64,000 nt of DNA from Amycolatopsis jejuensis (GCF_000717335.1 NZ_JNYZ01000037.1:1-64000); one strand, 5' to 3'. Shown: positions 25,994 to 34,164, counted from the stretch's first letter. Numbers and translations: made by a program. Notes: generated from the sequence alone by a model not told the origin.

Positions 25994-26754
25994 CCATCGA
26001 ACACGCTGAGCTTCTGCTGCCCGGACCGGCCGAAGCGCTGGCGTCCCTTTTGGACGTTCCGTTTCCGGAGGACGGCCTGCCCTTGCTGTGGCATTGGTGT
26101 TACCTGCTGGATCGGCCCGCGCAAAGCGAGCTGGGTCCGGACGGGCATCCGCTCAGCAGCGCCGCCCCGGCTGGACGCCGCCGGATGTGGGCCGGGGGAG
26201 AAGTGCGTACCAGCGGCGTGTTGCGGTACGGCGAACCTGCGACCCGGCAGACCGAGGTTTTGTCCACTGTGGACAAGGAGGGCCGCAGCGGGCCGTTGAC
26301 GTTCGTCACCGTCGGACATCAGGTGCTGCAGGGCGGCAAGGTCGTGGTGGAGGAACGGCAGGACCTCGTCTACCGCGAACCTGGTACGACCGTGTTGCCC
26401 GAACCCGGCGAGGAAATCCCGGCCGGGCAAGGAGAATGGACCATCGACGTCACGCCGACGTTGTTGTTCCGCTTTTCCGCACTCACCTACAACGCCCACC
26501 GGATCCATTACGACCGCGATTACGCGCGCGACGTCGAGGGCTATCCCGGGCTGCTCACCCATGGTCCGCTGCAGGCGATTGTGATGGCCGAAGCCGCAGG
26601 TGGCCGTGGGGGAGATCAGGTCTTCGAATACCGCCTCACCGCGCCGTTGTTCGACCATCAGGGCATGATTGTCAGCGCGGACGGCGGAATCACGGCGGTA
26701 CGGGACAAGTTCGGCCGCCAGACCGCCGCCGGAACCCTGCGGAGTGCGAAGTGA
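25990..26754 (+). CDS. MaoC-type hydratase (mesaconyl-CoA hydratase-like)
   Basis: A 254-residue hot-dog-fold protein with an FAS1-like N-terminal half and a MaoC-type C-terminal half. SALTYNAHRIHYDRDYARDV is the R-hydratase motif, followed by LLTHGPLQAIVM. Such enzymes add water to branched enoyl-CoAs such as mesaconyl-CoA. GTG start overlaps the dehydrogenase stop (GTGA). Its stop overlaps the next start the same way. Role in hydrating the acyl-CoA dehydrogenase product is inferred from position. Confidence 0.83.
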   Translation: MTIEHAELLLPGPAEALASLLDVPFPEDGLPLLWHWCYLLDRPAQSELGPDGHPLSSAAPAGRRRMWAGGEVRTSGVLRYGEPATRQTEVLSTVDKEGRSGPLTFVTVGHQVLQGGKVVVEERQDLVYREPGTTVLPEPGEEIPAGQGEWTIDVTPTLLFRFSALTYNAHRIHYDRDYARDVEGYPGLLTHGPLQAIVMAEAAGGRGGDQVFEYRLTAPLFDHQGMIVSADGGITAVRDKFGRQTAAGTLRSAK

Positions 26755-27524
26755 TCGAAACCGCGCGGAGTCTTCTTTTCGTTCCGGGAAACCGTCCGGA
26801 ACGGTTTGCCAAGGCCGCGGCGAGCGGTGCCGACGTCGTGGTGCTCGACCTCGAAGACGCGGTCGGCCCGGCGGCCAAAGTGGACGCCCGGGAACACGTC
26901 CGCGCCTGGCTCGACGAGGGGAACAAGGCGGTCGTCCGGATCAACGGCACGGGAACTCCTTGGTACCAAGAGGATCTCGCCATGGTCACCGGTCGCGCTC
27001 AGGCAGTGATGGTGCCGAAAGCGGAAAACGCCGAGCAGGTCGACCTCGCTCTGCCGGTGATTCCCCTGCTCGAAACGGCGCTCGGAATCGCCAAGGCAAT
27101 AGAGGTCTGCGCGGCGGATTCCGTGGTACGACCGGCTTTCGGCAGCGTCGACCTGGCTGCGCAACTGGGTGTGGACCACCAATCGCACGACGCGCTCAGG
27201 TACGCACGGTCCGCCGTCGTCCTCGCCGCCGCGGCCGCCGGATGCGCCGCCCCGATCGACGGCGTGACCACCACTTTGGCCGACGAAGCCATGCTGCAGA
27301 AAGACCTTGCGCACGCGATAGAACTCGGCTTCACCGCAAAGCTGTGCGTGCATCCCCGCCAGGTCGGCCCGGTCCGCGAAGCGTTCCGTCCGTCCGCAGA
27401 GGACATCGATTGGGCACGGGGCGTCCTCGCGATGGCCGCCGACGGCTCGGTGAACGTCTACAACGGACAGATGGTGGACCGTCCGGTGCTCCTGCGGGCG
27501 GAGGCGATCCTCGCCCGCAGTTAG
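26751..27524 (+). CDS. CitE-type CoA ester lyase (HpcH/HpaI aldolase family)
   Basis: A 257-residue aldolase/citrate-lyase-beta-like enzyme. It opens RSLLFVPGNRPERFAKA, with VVVLDLEDAVGP (Mg-binding Glu and Asp), VVRINGTGTPWYQEDL, PLLETALGI and KLCVHPRQV. It would split a 3-hydroxyacyl-CoA such as citramalyl-CoA or 3-hydroxy-3-methylglutaryl-CoA. GTG start overlaps the hydratase stop. The three-gene set would carry out oxidation, hydration and C-C cleavage of a branched acyl-CoA. No CoA transferase is seen nearby. Confidence 0.86.
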   Translation: MIETARSLLFVPGNRPERFAKAAASGADVVVLDLEDAVGPAAKVDAREHVRAWLDEGNKAVVRINGTGTPWYQEDLAMVTGRAQAVMVPKAENAEQVDLALPVIPLLETALGIAKAIEVCAADSVVRPAFGSVDLAAQLGVDHQSHDALRYARSAVVLAAAAAGCAAPIDGVTTTLADEAMLQKDLAHAIELGFTAKLCVHPRQVGPVREAFRPSAEDIDWARGVLAMAADGSVNVYNGQMVDRPVLLRAEAILARS

Positions 27525-27558
27525 GGCACGGCGCCCTCGTATCAGGTATGAACAGGGC

Positions 27559-29091
27559 ATGGTCACGCTGGATCGGCTCGTCAACGTCCTCGGTGGGTAC
27601 GGCGCGCGGTTGTGCTGCTGCCCTGTGCCGCGCGAGGCGGCGTTGCGCGACGTGGTGATGGACGACCCCGCCGACCCGCGGGGCCGCCGCGGTGACGTCT
27701 ACCTCGCGGTGGGCGTCGAAACGGTGCTCGAAGCCGTCGAACGGGCAGCCGCGGCACGGGCGTCCGTGGTGCTCGTGCGCGGTTCCGTGCCACCCGGGCC
27801 GGACGCGATCGCGCGGGCCGAGGAAGGCCGGGTCGCCGTGCTGCTCGTGGACCCCGAGGTCGGCTGGGGGCAGCTGGCCGGCGTGGTCTACGGCCTCGTC
27901 CTCGAAGGGCGCGAGACCGAATCCGGCCGTGGCCCGACCGATCTGTTCGCACTGGCCGACAGTCTCGCCGACGCACTCGGCAGCGCGGTCACCATCGAGG
28001 ACCAGCTGTCCCGCGTGCTCGCGTATTCCAGCCGTCAGCAGGGCGCCGACCGCGTCCGACTGGAGACTATCCTCGGCCGCCGCGTGCCGGACCAGGTACG
28101 TGACCTGTTCGAACGCCGTGGTGTGTTCGCGCACCTGGCCGAGTCCGACGAACCGCTGTTCGTCGAGGCGGACCCGGAACACGGGCTGACCGGGCGGATG
28201 GTCGTCGCGGTCCGGGCCGGGCGCGAGACGCTCGGGTCGATCTGGGTGGAATGCGAGCAGCCGCTGTCGGATGTCCGGGCGACCGCGCTGCACGACAGTT
28301 CCCGCACGGTCGGCCTGCACCTGCTGCGTTCGCGCGCGAGCGCCGACCTCGAACGGCAGGTCGAATCGGACCTGGTGATCCGGCTGCTGGAGGGGACCCC
28401 GGACGCGGCGTCCGTGCTCAGCAGGCTCGGGCTGCCGCCGGGCCGGTTCCGCGTGGTCGCGCTGCAGGCGCACATCGCCGAGGAACGGCACGCCGCGTTG
28501 CTGCTCGCGTTCGAGCGCGCGACCACCGGGTTCGGCTGGTCGCGGCCGGGGCGGAGCACGTTGTTCAGCAATACCGTGTACACCGTCCTGCCCGGCGAGG
28601 ACGTCGCGACCGCGCGGGCGTGGATCGACGGCATCCGCGAGGTGCTGCCTGCGCAGGTGACCGTCGCGGCCGGGATCGGCGCCGCCGCCTCGACCGCGGA
28701 ACTGCCTGCGAGCAGGCGGGAATCCGACGAATGCCTTGCCCTGCACGACGCGGGCGGAGACGCCACGGTCGCGTACGACGAATCCTGGGACGACATCCTG
28801 ATCCTCCGTCTCCGTGCTGCCGCAGCCGCCGGCCGGGCGCCCGCGAGGGGCCCGATCGCCGACCTGGCCAGGCACGACGCGGCGCACGCCACCAGCTACG
28901 TCGCGACTCTGCGCGCGTGGCTGGAGACCCAAGGCGACCTCACCGAGGCCGCGGAACGGCTCGGCGTGCATCCGAACACCATCCGCTACCGGCTGCGGAA
29001 GATGGCCGAGGTCACCCCGCTGCGGCTCGATCTCCCGGCGAAACGGCTGGCGATGATCATCGAACTGGCCGTCGCCGACCCGCCGTCTTGA
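27559..29091 (+). CDS. PucR-family transcriptional regulator
   Basis: A 510-residue regulator: an N-terminal PucR ligand domain, a middle GGDEF-like region (VVALQAHIAEERHAALLLAF) and the C-terminal PucR HTH (AAERLGVHPNTIRYRLRKM). PucR/CdaR regulators control purine, proline, GABA or similar nitrogen catabolism. It lies 116 bp before a D-amino-acid dehydrogenase, its probable target. It is intact, unlike the frameshifted PucR gene at 7074. Confidence 0.87.
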   Translation: MVTLDRLVNVLGGYGARLCCCPVPREAALRDVVMDDPADPRGRRGDVYLAVGVETVLEAVERAAAARASVVLVRGSVPPGPDAIARAEEGRVAVLLVDPEVGWGQLAGVVYGLVLEGRETESGRGPTDLFALADSLADALGSAVTIEDQLSRVLAYSSRQQGADRVRLETILGRRVPDQVRDLFERRGVFAHLAESDEPLFVEADPEHGLTGRMVVAVRAGRETLGSIWVECEQPLSDVRATALHDSSRTVGLHLLRSRASADLERQVESDLVIRLLEGTPDAASVLSRLGLPPGRFRVVALQAHIAEERHAALLLAFERATTGFGWSRPGRSTLFSNTVYTVLPGEDVATARAWIDGIREVLPAQVTVAAGIGAAASTAELPASRRESDECLALHDAGGDATVAYDESWDDILILRLRAAAAAGRAPARGPIADLARHDAAHATSYVATLRAWLETQGDLTEAAERLGVHPNTIRYRLRKMAEVTPLRLDLPAKRLAMIIELAVADPPS

Positions 29092-29206
29092 CCGATCCGG
29101 ACAAAGCCGCGGGTCCCGATTGGCCGATCTCGACAAAGACTGGCCGCCGGATCGGGGTCATCCTGGCCGTGACAGCACCCGGGCACGGCAAGGCGGAGGA
29201 AGACAG

Positions 29207-30469
29207 ATGGACGATCTCGACCGCACGGACGGCGGACCGCGTTCGGTGATCGTGGTCGGTGCCGGCATCGTCGGGCTGTCCACCGCCTGGTTCCTGCAGG
29301 AGCACGGCATCCGGGTGACCGTCGTCGACCGCGAGGGCATCGCGGCGGGGTCGTCCTGGGGCAACGCCGGCTGGCTCTCGCCCGGCCTCGCGATCCCGCT
29401 CAACGAACCCGCGGTACTCCGGTACGGCCTGCGCTCCCTGCTCGACCGGCAGGCGCCACTGCACATCCCGCCCAGCTCGGACGTGCGGCTCTGGACGTTC
29501 CTCACCCGGTTCGCCGCCAACTGCACGAACCGGTCCTGGACGCGGGCGGTGCGCGCGAACCTCCCCTTCAACGACGAGTGCCTCGAAGCGTTCGACCTCC
29601 TGACCTCGGGCGGCGTGGAAGCGCCGACCGTCGACGCACCCATCACGGCGATGTTCGAAACGGCCGAACAGTCTTCGACGCTCATCGCGGAGCTCGACCG
29701 GCTCGGCGACGCCGGGCAGAAGGTGACCTGGACCCAGCTCACCGGATCCGAGCTGCGCGAGCACTTCCCGCAGGTCACCGACCGGATCGGGGCGGGCATC
29801 CGGCTCGACGGGCAGCGTTATGTCGACCCCGGCCGGTTTGTCGAGTCGCTGGCCCGCGCGGTCGTCAGCCGCGGTGGCACGATCCGGCACCGCTTCGAGG
29901 TCACCGCGATCCGACGGCACGAGCGGGCATACACCGTGCAGTCGGCGAACGGCCGGACGGTCAATGCCAACGCCGTCGTGGTCGCCACCGGCGCGTGGCT
30001 GGGCGGGCTGGCGCGGAAGTGGGGCGTGCGCGTGCCGGTGCGAGCCGGGCGTGGGTACTCCTTCACCGTGCCGACCGACCAGCCGGTGCCGGGACCGATG
30101 TACCTGCCTGACATCCGGGTCGCGTGCACGCCGTACCAGGGCGGGCTGCGGGTGGCCGGGACGATGGAGTTCCGCAGGCCGGACGACCCGCTGTACCCGG
30201 CGCGCGTCAACGCGATCATCGCCTCGGCGCGGCCGCTGCTCAAGGGACTCCGCTGGGACGAGCGCACGGACACCTGGGTCGGCTCGCGGCCGGTGAGCGC
30301 GGACGGGCGGCCGGTGATCGGGGCGACCGCCGCGCCGGGGTTGTACGTCGCGGGCGGGCACGGCATGTGGGGACTCACCCACGGCCCGGTCACCGGACGG
30401 CTGCTCGCCGAGCAGATCGTCACCGGCAAGCAGCCGGAGACCCTCCGGCCGTTCGACCCCCTGCGGTGA
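29207..30469 (+). CDS. dadA: D-amino-acid dehydrogenase-like FAD oxidoreductase
   Basis: A 420-residue DAO-fold flavoprotein. The FAD motif is VIVVGAGIVGLSTAWFLQ, followed by GIAAGSSWGNAGWLSPG as in DadA, and a C-terminal RPVSADGRPVIGATAAPGL with HGMWGLTHGP. It would oxidise a D-amino acid (or hydroxyproline-like substrate) to the 2-oxo acid and pass electrons to the respiratory chain. A GGAGG site precedes the ATG at 29207. It is controlled in all likelihood by the upstream PucR regulator. The precise substrate is not evident. Confidence 0.86.
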   Translation: MDDLDRTDGGPRSVIVVGAGIVGLSTAWFLQEHGIRVTVVDREGIAAGSSWGNAGWLSPGLAIPLNEPAVLRYGLRSLLDRQAPLHIPPSSDVRLWTFLTRFAANCTNRSWTRAVRANLPFNDECLEAFDLLTSGGVEAPTVDAPITAMFETAEQSSTLIAELDRLGDAGQKVTWTQLTGSELREHFPQVTDRIGAGIRLDGQRYVDPGRFVESLARAVVSRGGTIRHRFEVTAIRRHERAYTVQSANGRTVNANAVVVATGAWLGGLARKWGVRVPVRAGRGYSFTVPTDQPVPGPMYLPDIRVACTPYQGGLRVAGTMEFRRPDDPLYPARVNAIIASARPLLKGLRWDERTDTWVGSRPVSADGRPVIGATAAPGLYVAGGHGMWGLTHGPVTGRLLAEQIVTGKQPETLRPFDPLR

Positions 30470-30476
30470 GCGTGCC

Positions 30477-30638
30477 GTGTCCGCCGAACCCGCCGGCCTG
30501 CCCCCGCTGACCGGAGACGAGCACGCCGAACTGATCTGGCTGCGGGCCGAGAACGCCTTGCTGCGCACCGAAAGGGACATCCTGGTGAAGGCGGCAGGCT
30601 GGTTCGCCGCGCACCAGAGCGAGCCCGAGTCCCGCTGA
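30477..30638 (+). CDS. small protein resembling the C-terminal part of IS3-type OrfA
   Basis: A 53-residue frame with GTG start, 7 bp after the dadA stop. LIWLRAENALLRTERDILVK is followed by AAGWFA, closely like the coiled-coil tail of IS3-family OrfA (ELxxLRxEN..L..ERDILKKAAxFFA). The DNA-binding HTH that precedes this in a transposase is missing. No IS ends are seen. It may be a domesticated solo domain that is widespread in actinobacteria, or a remnant. Confidence 0.5.
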   Translation: MSAEPAGLPPLTGDEHAELIWLRAENALLRTERDILVKAAGWFAAHQSEPESR

Positions 30639-30662
30639 CCGCCGCGGGGCTCCTTGATAGGT

Positions 30663-30696
30663 CCGTGGGGGCCGGGCCGCCTCCCGGCCCCCACGG
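30663..30696. terminator. 14-bp hairpin upstream of the GreA-like gene
   Basis: CCGTGGGGGCCGGG (30663-30676) pairs perfectly with CCCGGCCCCCACGG (30683-30696) around a 6-base loop. No T-run follows, so it could be a terminator of the dadA transcript or a leader structure of the GreA-like gene 23 bp downstream. Confidence 0.55.
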
Positions 30697-30718
30697 CCCT
30701 CTTCGAAAGGTAAATCCG

Positions 30719-31162
30719 ATGACTACGACTCCTTCGCGTCCCTGGCTCACGCCCGACGCGCACACGCGCCTCGCCGCGGAACTAACCGCACTGCAGCAGG
30801 AACCCGGCGACGACGGCGAGTCCGAGAACGACCGGCTCGTCCGCACCCGGCACCGCCAGGCCCGGATCCACGAGCTGCAGGACCTGCTGCAGAACGCCGT
30901 GGTCGGCGAGGACCCGCCGGACGACGGGATCGCCGAGCCCGGCATGGTCCTCACCGTCCGCTACGCCGACGGCGGGACCGAGACTTTCCTGCTCGGCTCC
31001 CGCGCCGAAGGCAGCCTGGAGGTGTGCTCGCCGGATTCCCCGCTCGGCCAGGCCCTGCACGGCGCGAAGCCGGGGGAGCAGCGGGAGTACCGGGTCCCGA
31101 GCGGCGCGACGGTGCAGGTGACGCTGGTCGAGGCGCATCCGTACGGGCACCACCGGGCTTAG
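30719..31162 (+). CDS. GreA/GreB-family elongation factor
   Basis: A 147-residue Gre-like protein: an N-terminal coiled coil (ARLAAELTALQQEPG style helix to HELQDLLQNAV) and a C-terminal FKBP-like domain (GMVLTVRYADGGTETFLLGS, DSPLGQALHGAKPGEQREY). Such proteins bind the RNA polymerase secondary channel. The coiled-coil tip lacks the DYE-type acidic pair of GreA, having DDGES near position 30 instead, so it may be a Rv3788-like inhibitor rather than a cleavage factor. GAAAGG precedes the ATG. Confidence 0.8.
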   Translation: MTTTPSRPWLTPDAHTRLAAELTALQQEPGDDGESENDRLVRTRHRQARIHELQDLLQNAVVGEDPPDDGIAEPGMVLTVRYADGGTETFLLGSRAEGSLEVCSPDSPLGQALHGAKPGEQREYRVPSGATVQVTLVEAHPYGHHRA

Positions 31163-31171
31163 TCTGGTGCG

Positions 31172-31402
31172 GTGACCGACGAAGAGCTCCTCATCGAGTT
31201 CGCCCTCACGAGGCTCGACCACCCGGGCCTCGACCTGGAGGACGTCGCCGCACTGCTGGTCCGCCGCGTCGGGCCGGACCACATGGTCGACCTCGCCGCC
31301 CGGAACCTGGCCACCCGGGGCGAACTGCGGGGCGCGGTGTTCGAATCGGCGGTGGAGCATGTCCTGCGGGTGGTGCTGACGCTTCGCGGTCCGGCCGACT
31401 AG
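31172..31402 (+). CDS. hypothetical protein, 3' end abutting an IS remnant
   Basis: A 76-residue acidic, leucine-rich helical protein (DEELLIEFALTRLDHPGLD). I do not recognise it. GTG start 9 bp after the GreA-like gene. Its TAG (31400-31402) falls exactly at the left end of the IS481-like remnant, interlocked with the transposase stop in CTAG. The native C-terminus may thus have been lost by the insertion. Confidence 0.55.
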   Translation: MTDEELLIEFALTRLDHPGLDLEDVAALLVRRVGPDHMVDLAARNLATRGELRGAVFESAVEHVLRVVLTLRGPAD

Positions 31403-32062
31403 CTGTGACGTCCAGGCAGGTTGGTCAGCCGGGTGGCGGGTGGTCGGCCTCTGGTGGCGCTGTGGGCTTGGTGGTGATTGTCGAAGTGGAGCCAGCCGGG
31501 CAGGGTTTGGCGGCGGTCGGTTTCTGAGTGGTAGTGCCGGGCGTAGGCCAGCCGTCGCTCAGGGTGCGGTGGAAGCGTTCGATCTTGCCGTTGGTCTGCG
31601 ATCGATATGCCGACCCGTTGTCGGGGAGCACCCGCTCTAGGGTGACGCCGTGGTCGGCGAACCAGGCGAGGGCTCGTAGCGGCGGATCGGTCCCCCGCTC
31701 ACCCGGTCGAGGTGCGAGAGGCGATTGATCCGGCAGCGGGTCAGCACTGCGTGCACTGTCGGGGCCGCGACGCCGGGCTGGCCGGCGATCTGTACCGGCC
31801 CGAGCCGCTTGCACTACCGCAGCCGCACGATCTGACGCGCGACGTGCTCGGGTGTCCTCGCCAGGCTGCGATGCGGCCGCGACGAGCGATCGGCCATCCC
31901 GACCGGCCCCTCGGATCGGTATCGGTTGGCCCGCTGAGCGGCCGCGCGAGACGAGACCATGAACATCTTCGCCGCCATCGAGTACGCCCAACCGTCGTCG
32001 ACGACAAGCCGGGCCAGACGCAGACGAGCGCGCGGGGTCAGCAAGGCATCAGCGTGGGACAC
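31399..32062 (-). pseudogene. IS481-family transposase, internally deleted and interrupted
   Basis: The N-terminal HTH part is readable from GTG at 32062 (MSHADALLTPRARLRLARLV, YSMAAKMFMVSSRAA). An in-frame TAG at 31814-31816 stands where relatives have Trp in RLRWRKRLGPVQIAGQ. The DDE core is largely gone: the frame jumps from the GGPIRRYE region to AWFADHGVTLERVLPDNGS, which runs directly into SQTNGKIERFHRTL with a second deletion. The C-terminus ends RLTNLPGRHS at the left edge. It cannot be active. Confidence 0.85.
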
Positions 32063-32111
32063 GAAGGCCTCCGGTTCGTGAAGCGGTTCCTCGACAGCTC
32101 CACATCACAAC
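31403..32111. mobile_element. decayed IS481-like insertion sequence
   Basis: About 0.7 kb remains of an element normally near 1.1 kb. The left end GCTGTGACGTCCAG (31403) and the right end read inward GTTGTGATGTGGAG (from 32111) match at 10 of 14 positions and are the candidate inverted repeats. No clear target duplication is seen. Ends are approximate. Confidence 0.6.
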
Positions 32112-32401
32112 CAGAGGCCTTCGCCTGTCTCGACGACAGGCCGACATCAACTCAACCCCGAACAACGTCCCTGGCATCACACCCAGCCGAGCTGAGACGC
32201 GGCCGGTGGGGCGGTTTGCCGGTGAGCACGGTGGTGATTGCCGCTCGGCAGTTTCCCATGGCTGCCCCCGGCTTGAATGTCCTTTTCGGACCAAAGCCCG
32301 CATTGTCGCTGGTCACCGGACTTGAATACGGCGCCGTACAGTTTTTGCGGAACCCTCCGGGCAATTTCCGCCGCGCCCGTTCCGCGGTGCGGCGCGAATT
32401 C

Positions 32402-32425
32402 CCGGTGCCGGAATTCCGGCACCGG
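32402..32425. repeat. 24-bp perfect palindrome
   Basis: CCGGTGCCGGAA followed directly by its reverse complement TTCCGGCACCGG. No spacer, so it would form a cruciform rather than a hairpin RNA with loop; it may be a protein-binding site or a recombination scar. Confidence 0.7.
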
Positions 32426-32449
32426 ACGGCAGTAGTGGTCACATGACAC

Positions 32450-32466
32450 CGCGTGTCCGACACGCG
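32450..32466. promoter_or_regulatory. 8-1-8 palindrome, possible operator
   Basis: CGCGTGTC, one base, GACACGCG; a perfect 17-bp inverted repeat about 180 bp before the predicted promoter of the secreted protein. TetR-type operators have this shape. Confidence 0.4.
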
Positions 32467-32645
32467 CCTTTCGCAGGATCACCCCTACGGGTGGATGGAG
32501 CAGCAATCCGCCATGTGGGGGCCGAATCCGGTTGCGGAGCGTGAGAAATCAGGCCGGGAAGTCTCGCGTTACATCACTCTTTAGTGGTGAAATTGCGGCA
32601 ATTGCAGTCACGGGACCGGGCCGGGCGACGGCTCTGCGGTCGATC

Positions 32646-32676
32646 TTGCTTTGCGTTTGCCTGGGGTCTTGATAAT
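32646..32676 (+). promoter_or_regulatory. candidate promoter of the secreted-protein/sortase operon
   Basis: GATAAT at 32671-32676 is a near-consensus -10, preceded at 19 bp by TTGCTT. It implies an ~90-base leader, which holds a 7-bp hairpin (CGTGGAT at 32717-32723 with ATCCACG at 32730-32736). Confidence 0.45.
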
Positions 32677-32770
32677 GTCGCGGCTCGCCGGTGATCGACA
32701 GTTGCGTCGGGTCACGCGTGGATTCGGGGATCCACGGGCGTTCCATTCTTGATGTTCGAAAGGACAATTC

Positions 32771-33592
32771 ATGCGTTCTGCCCTGCTGCGCGGTCGGACC
32801 GTCGCGGTCGCCGTTCCCGCGCTGGCCTTGCTGGCCACCACCGCCGCCCCCTCGGCGGTCGCCGCCGAATCGCCCGCCGGTTCGGCGTACGGCGCGTCGG
32901 CCGCGGTCTCCCTGCTGCCGGGTGTGCTGGGGGACAAGGGAATCACCGTCGAGACCGGCAAGATCGCCCCGTCCAACACCGGGGGCCCGACGTCCGCGCA
33001 GGTCGTCGACGTGCCGCTGAAGGGCCTCGTCACCGCGAAGGTGATCAGCAGCTCGGCCAAGCAGGACGGCTCGTCCGGCCCGGTCACCTCGAAGGCCTCG
33101 ATCGTCGACGCCGCGATCCCGGTGCTCGCGCCGCTCACCGGCAGCACGCCGAAGGCCCGCGTGATCAGCTCCGAGTGCAAGTCCACGGCGGACGGCATCA
33201 CCGCGTCGTCCGAGCTGGCCGGCCTCGACCTCGGCAAGATCGGCGACATCCCGGTCACCACCAAGCCGAACCAGAAGATCGGGGTCGACGGCGTGGTCCA
33301 GGTGATCATCAACGAGCAGGTCAAGCACGCCGACGGCAGCCTCACCGTCAACGCGCTGCACATCAAGCTCCTCGGCGGCAAGGCCACCGGCGCGCTCGGC
33401 AACGGCGACATCGTGCTCGCCTCGTCCACCTGCGCCAAGGTCGCCGGCGGCCCCACCACCACGCCGCCCACCTCGACGAAGCCCAGCGAGCCGGGCAAGC
33501 CGACCACGCCGCCTGCCAAGGGCCCCGGCCAGGTCACCGTCGTGCCGGTGGGTGCGCCGGAGACGGGTGACGGCTCACTGGCTGCCCGGTGA
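32771..33592 (+). CDS. secreted choice-of-anchor-P-like protein, probable sortase partner
   Basis: A 273-residue exported protein. A Sec signal (residues 1-31, ending SAVAAE) is followed by a beta-rich domain with two cysteines (SSECKS and SSTCAK), likely a disulfide. Then comes a Thr/Pro/Lys-rich linker (PTTTPPTSTKPSEPGKP) and a tail with VPVGAPETGDGSLAAR. It resembles choice-of-anchor P proteins. No C-terminal membrane helix exists, yet the next gene is a class F sortase overlapping its stop (GTGA). The APETGDG tail is a candidate non-classical sorting motif. AAAGGA precedes the ATG. Confidence 0.75.
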   Translation: MRSALLRGRTVAVAVPALALLATTAAPSAVAAESPAGSAYGASAAVSLLPGVLGDKGITVETGKIAPSNTGGPTSAQVVDVPLKGLVTAKVISSSAKQDGSSGPVTSKASIVDAAIPVLAPLTGSTPKARVISSECKSTADGITASSELAGLDLGKIGDIPVTTKPNQKIGVDGVVQVIINEQVKHADGSLTVNALHIKLLGGKATGALGNGDIVLASSTCAKVAGGPTTTPPTSTKPSEPGKPTTPPAKGPGQVTVVPVGAPETGDGSLAAR

Positions 33593-34164
33593 CCCGTTCC
33601 CGCTTCGGGCTGTTCGCGCTTCTGCTGGCGCTCGTCGCCAACTTCGCGCTGCTGGGCTGCGGGTCGGCGGACACGCCGCCCGCGGCCCCGGCCACTTCGG
33701 CCGCGGCGCAGCAGGTGGCGGACCCGGTGTCGATCGACGTATCCAGCATCGCCGCGCATTCGTCGCTCGTCCCGCTCGGCCTCAACGACGACAAGACCGT
33801 CCAGGTGCCGCCGGTCGACCAGCCGCTGCAGGCGGGCTGGTACAAGTTCGGCCCGCTGCCGGGCCAGATCGGCCCCGCGGTCATCCTCGGCCACATCGAC
33901 GGCAACCACCAGAAGGGCATTTTCTGGCGGCTGCACGAGGTGAAGACGGGCGACCAGGTCGTGATCGGGCGCAAGGACGGGTCGAAGGCCACGTTCACGG
34001 TGACCAAGGTGGACCAGATCGCGAAGAAGACGTTCCCCACCGAAGCCGTGTACGGCAACACGTCCGACCCGCAGATCCGCCTGATCACCTGCGGTGGCAC
34101 GTATGACCCGGAGAAGAAGAGCTATCTCGACAACATCATCGTGTACGGCTCGCTGAACGCCTGA
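33589..34164 (+). CDS. class F sortase
   Basis: A 191-residue sortase-fold transpeptidase. Catalytic His102 is in ILGHIDGN and Cys168 in LITCGGTYD. The N-terminus has a hydrophobic segment ending LLGC at Cys24, a possible lipobox, so it may be lipid-anchored. The strand after the Cys reads EKKSYLDNIIVYG; where many sortases show Arg there are lysines (176-177), so the catalytic Arg is unclear (Arg164 precedes the Cys). GTG start overlaps the stop of its likely substrate. Confidence 0.85.
   Translation: MTRSRFGLFALLLALVANFALLGCGSADTPPAAPATSAAAQQVADPVSIDVSSIAAHSSLVPLGLNDDKTVQVPPVDQPLQAGWYKFGPLPGQIGPAVILGHIDGNHQKGIFWRLHEVKTGDQVVIGRKDGSKATFTVTKVDQIAKKTFPTEAVYGNTSDPQIRLITCGGTYDPEKKSYLDNIIVYGSLNA

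Larger units (their letters stand above)
32112..32645. other. 534-bp non-coding region
   Basis: No gene is seen between the IS remnant and the promoter of the secreted protein. It contains two strong palindromes, listed separately, and an AT-richer segment near 32560-32610 (TTACATCACTCTTTAGTGGTGAAATTG style), which is unusual against the GC-rich surroundings. Confidence 0.6.

Noticed and set aside
32402..32425. Rho-independent terminator
   Set aside because: The palindrome has no loop and no T-run and no gene ends near it, so I list it as a palindrome only.
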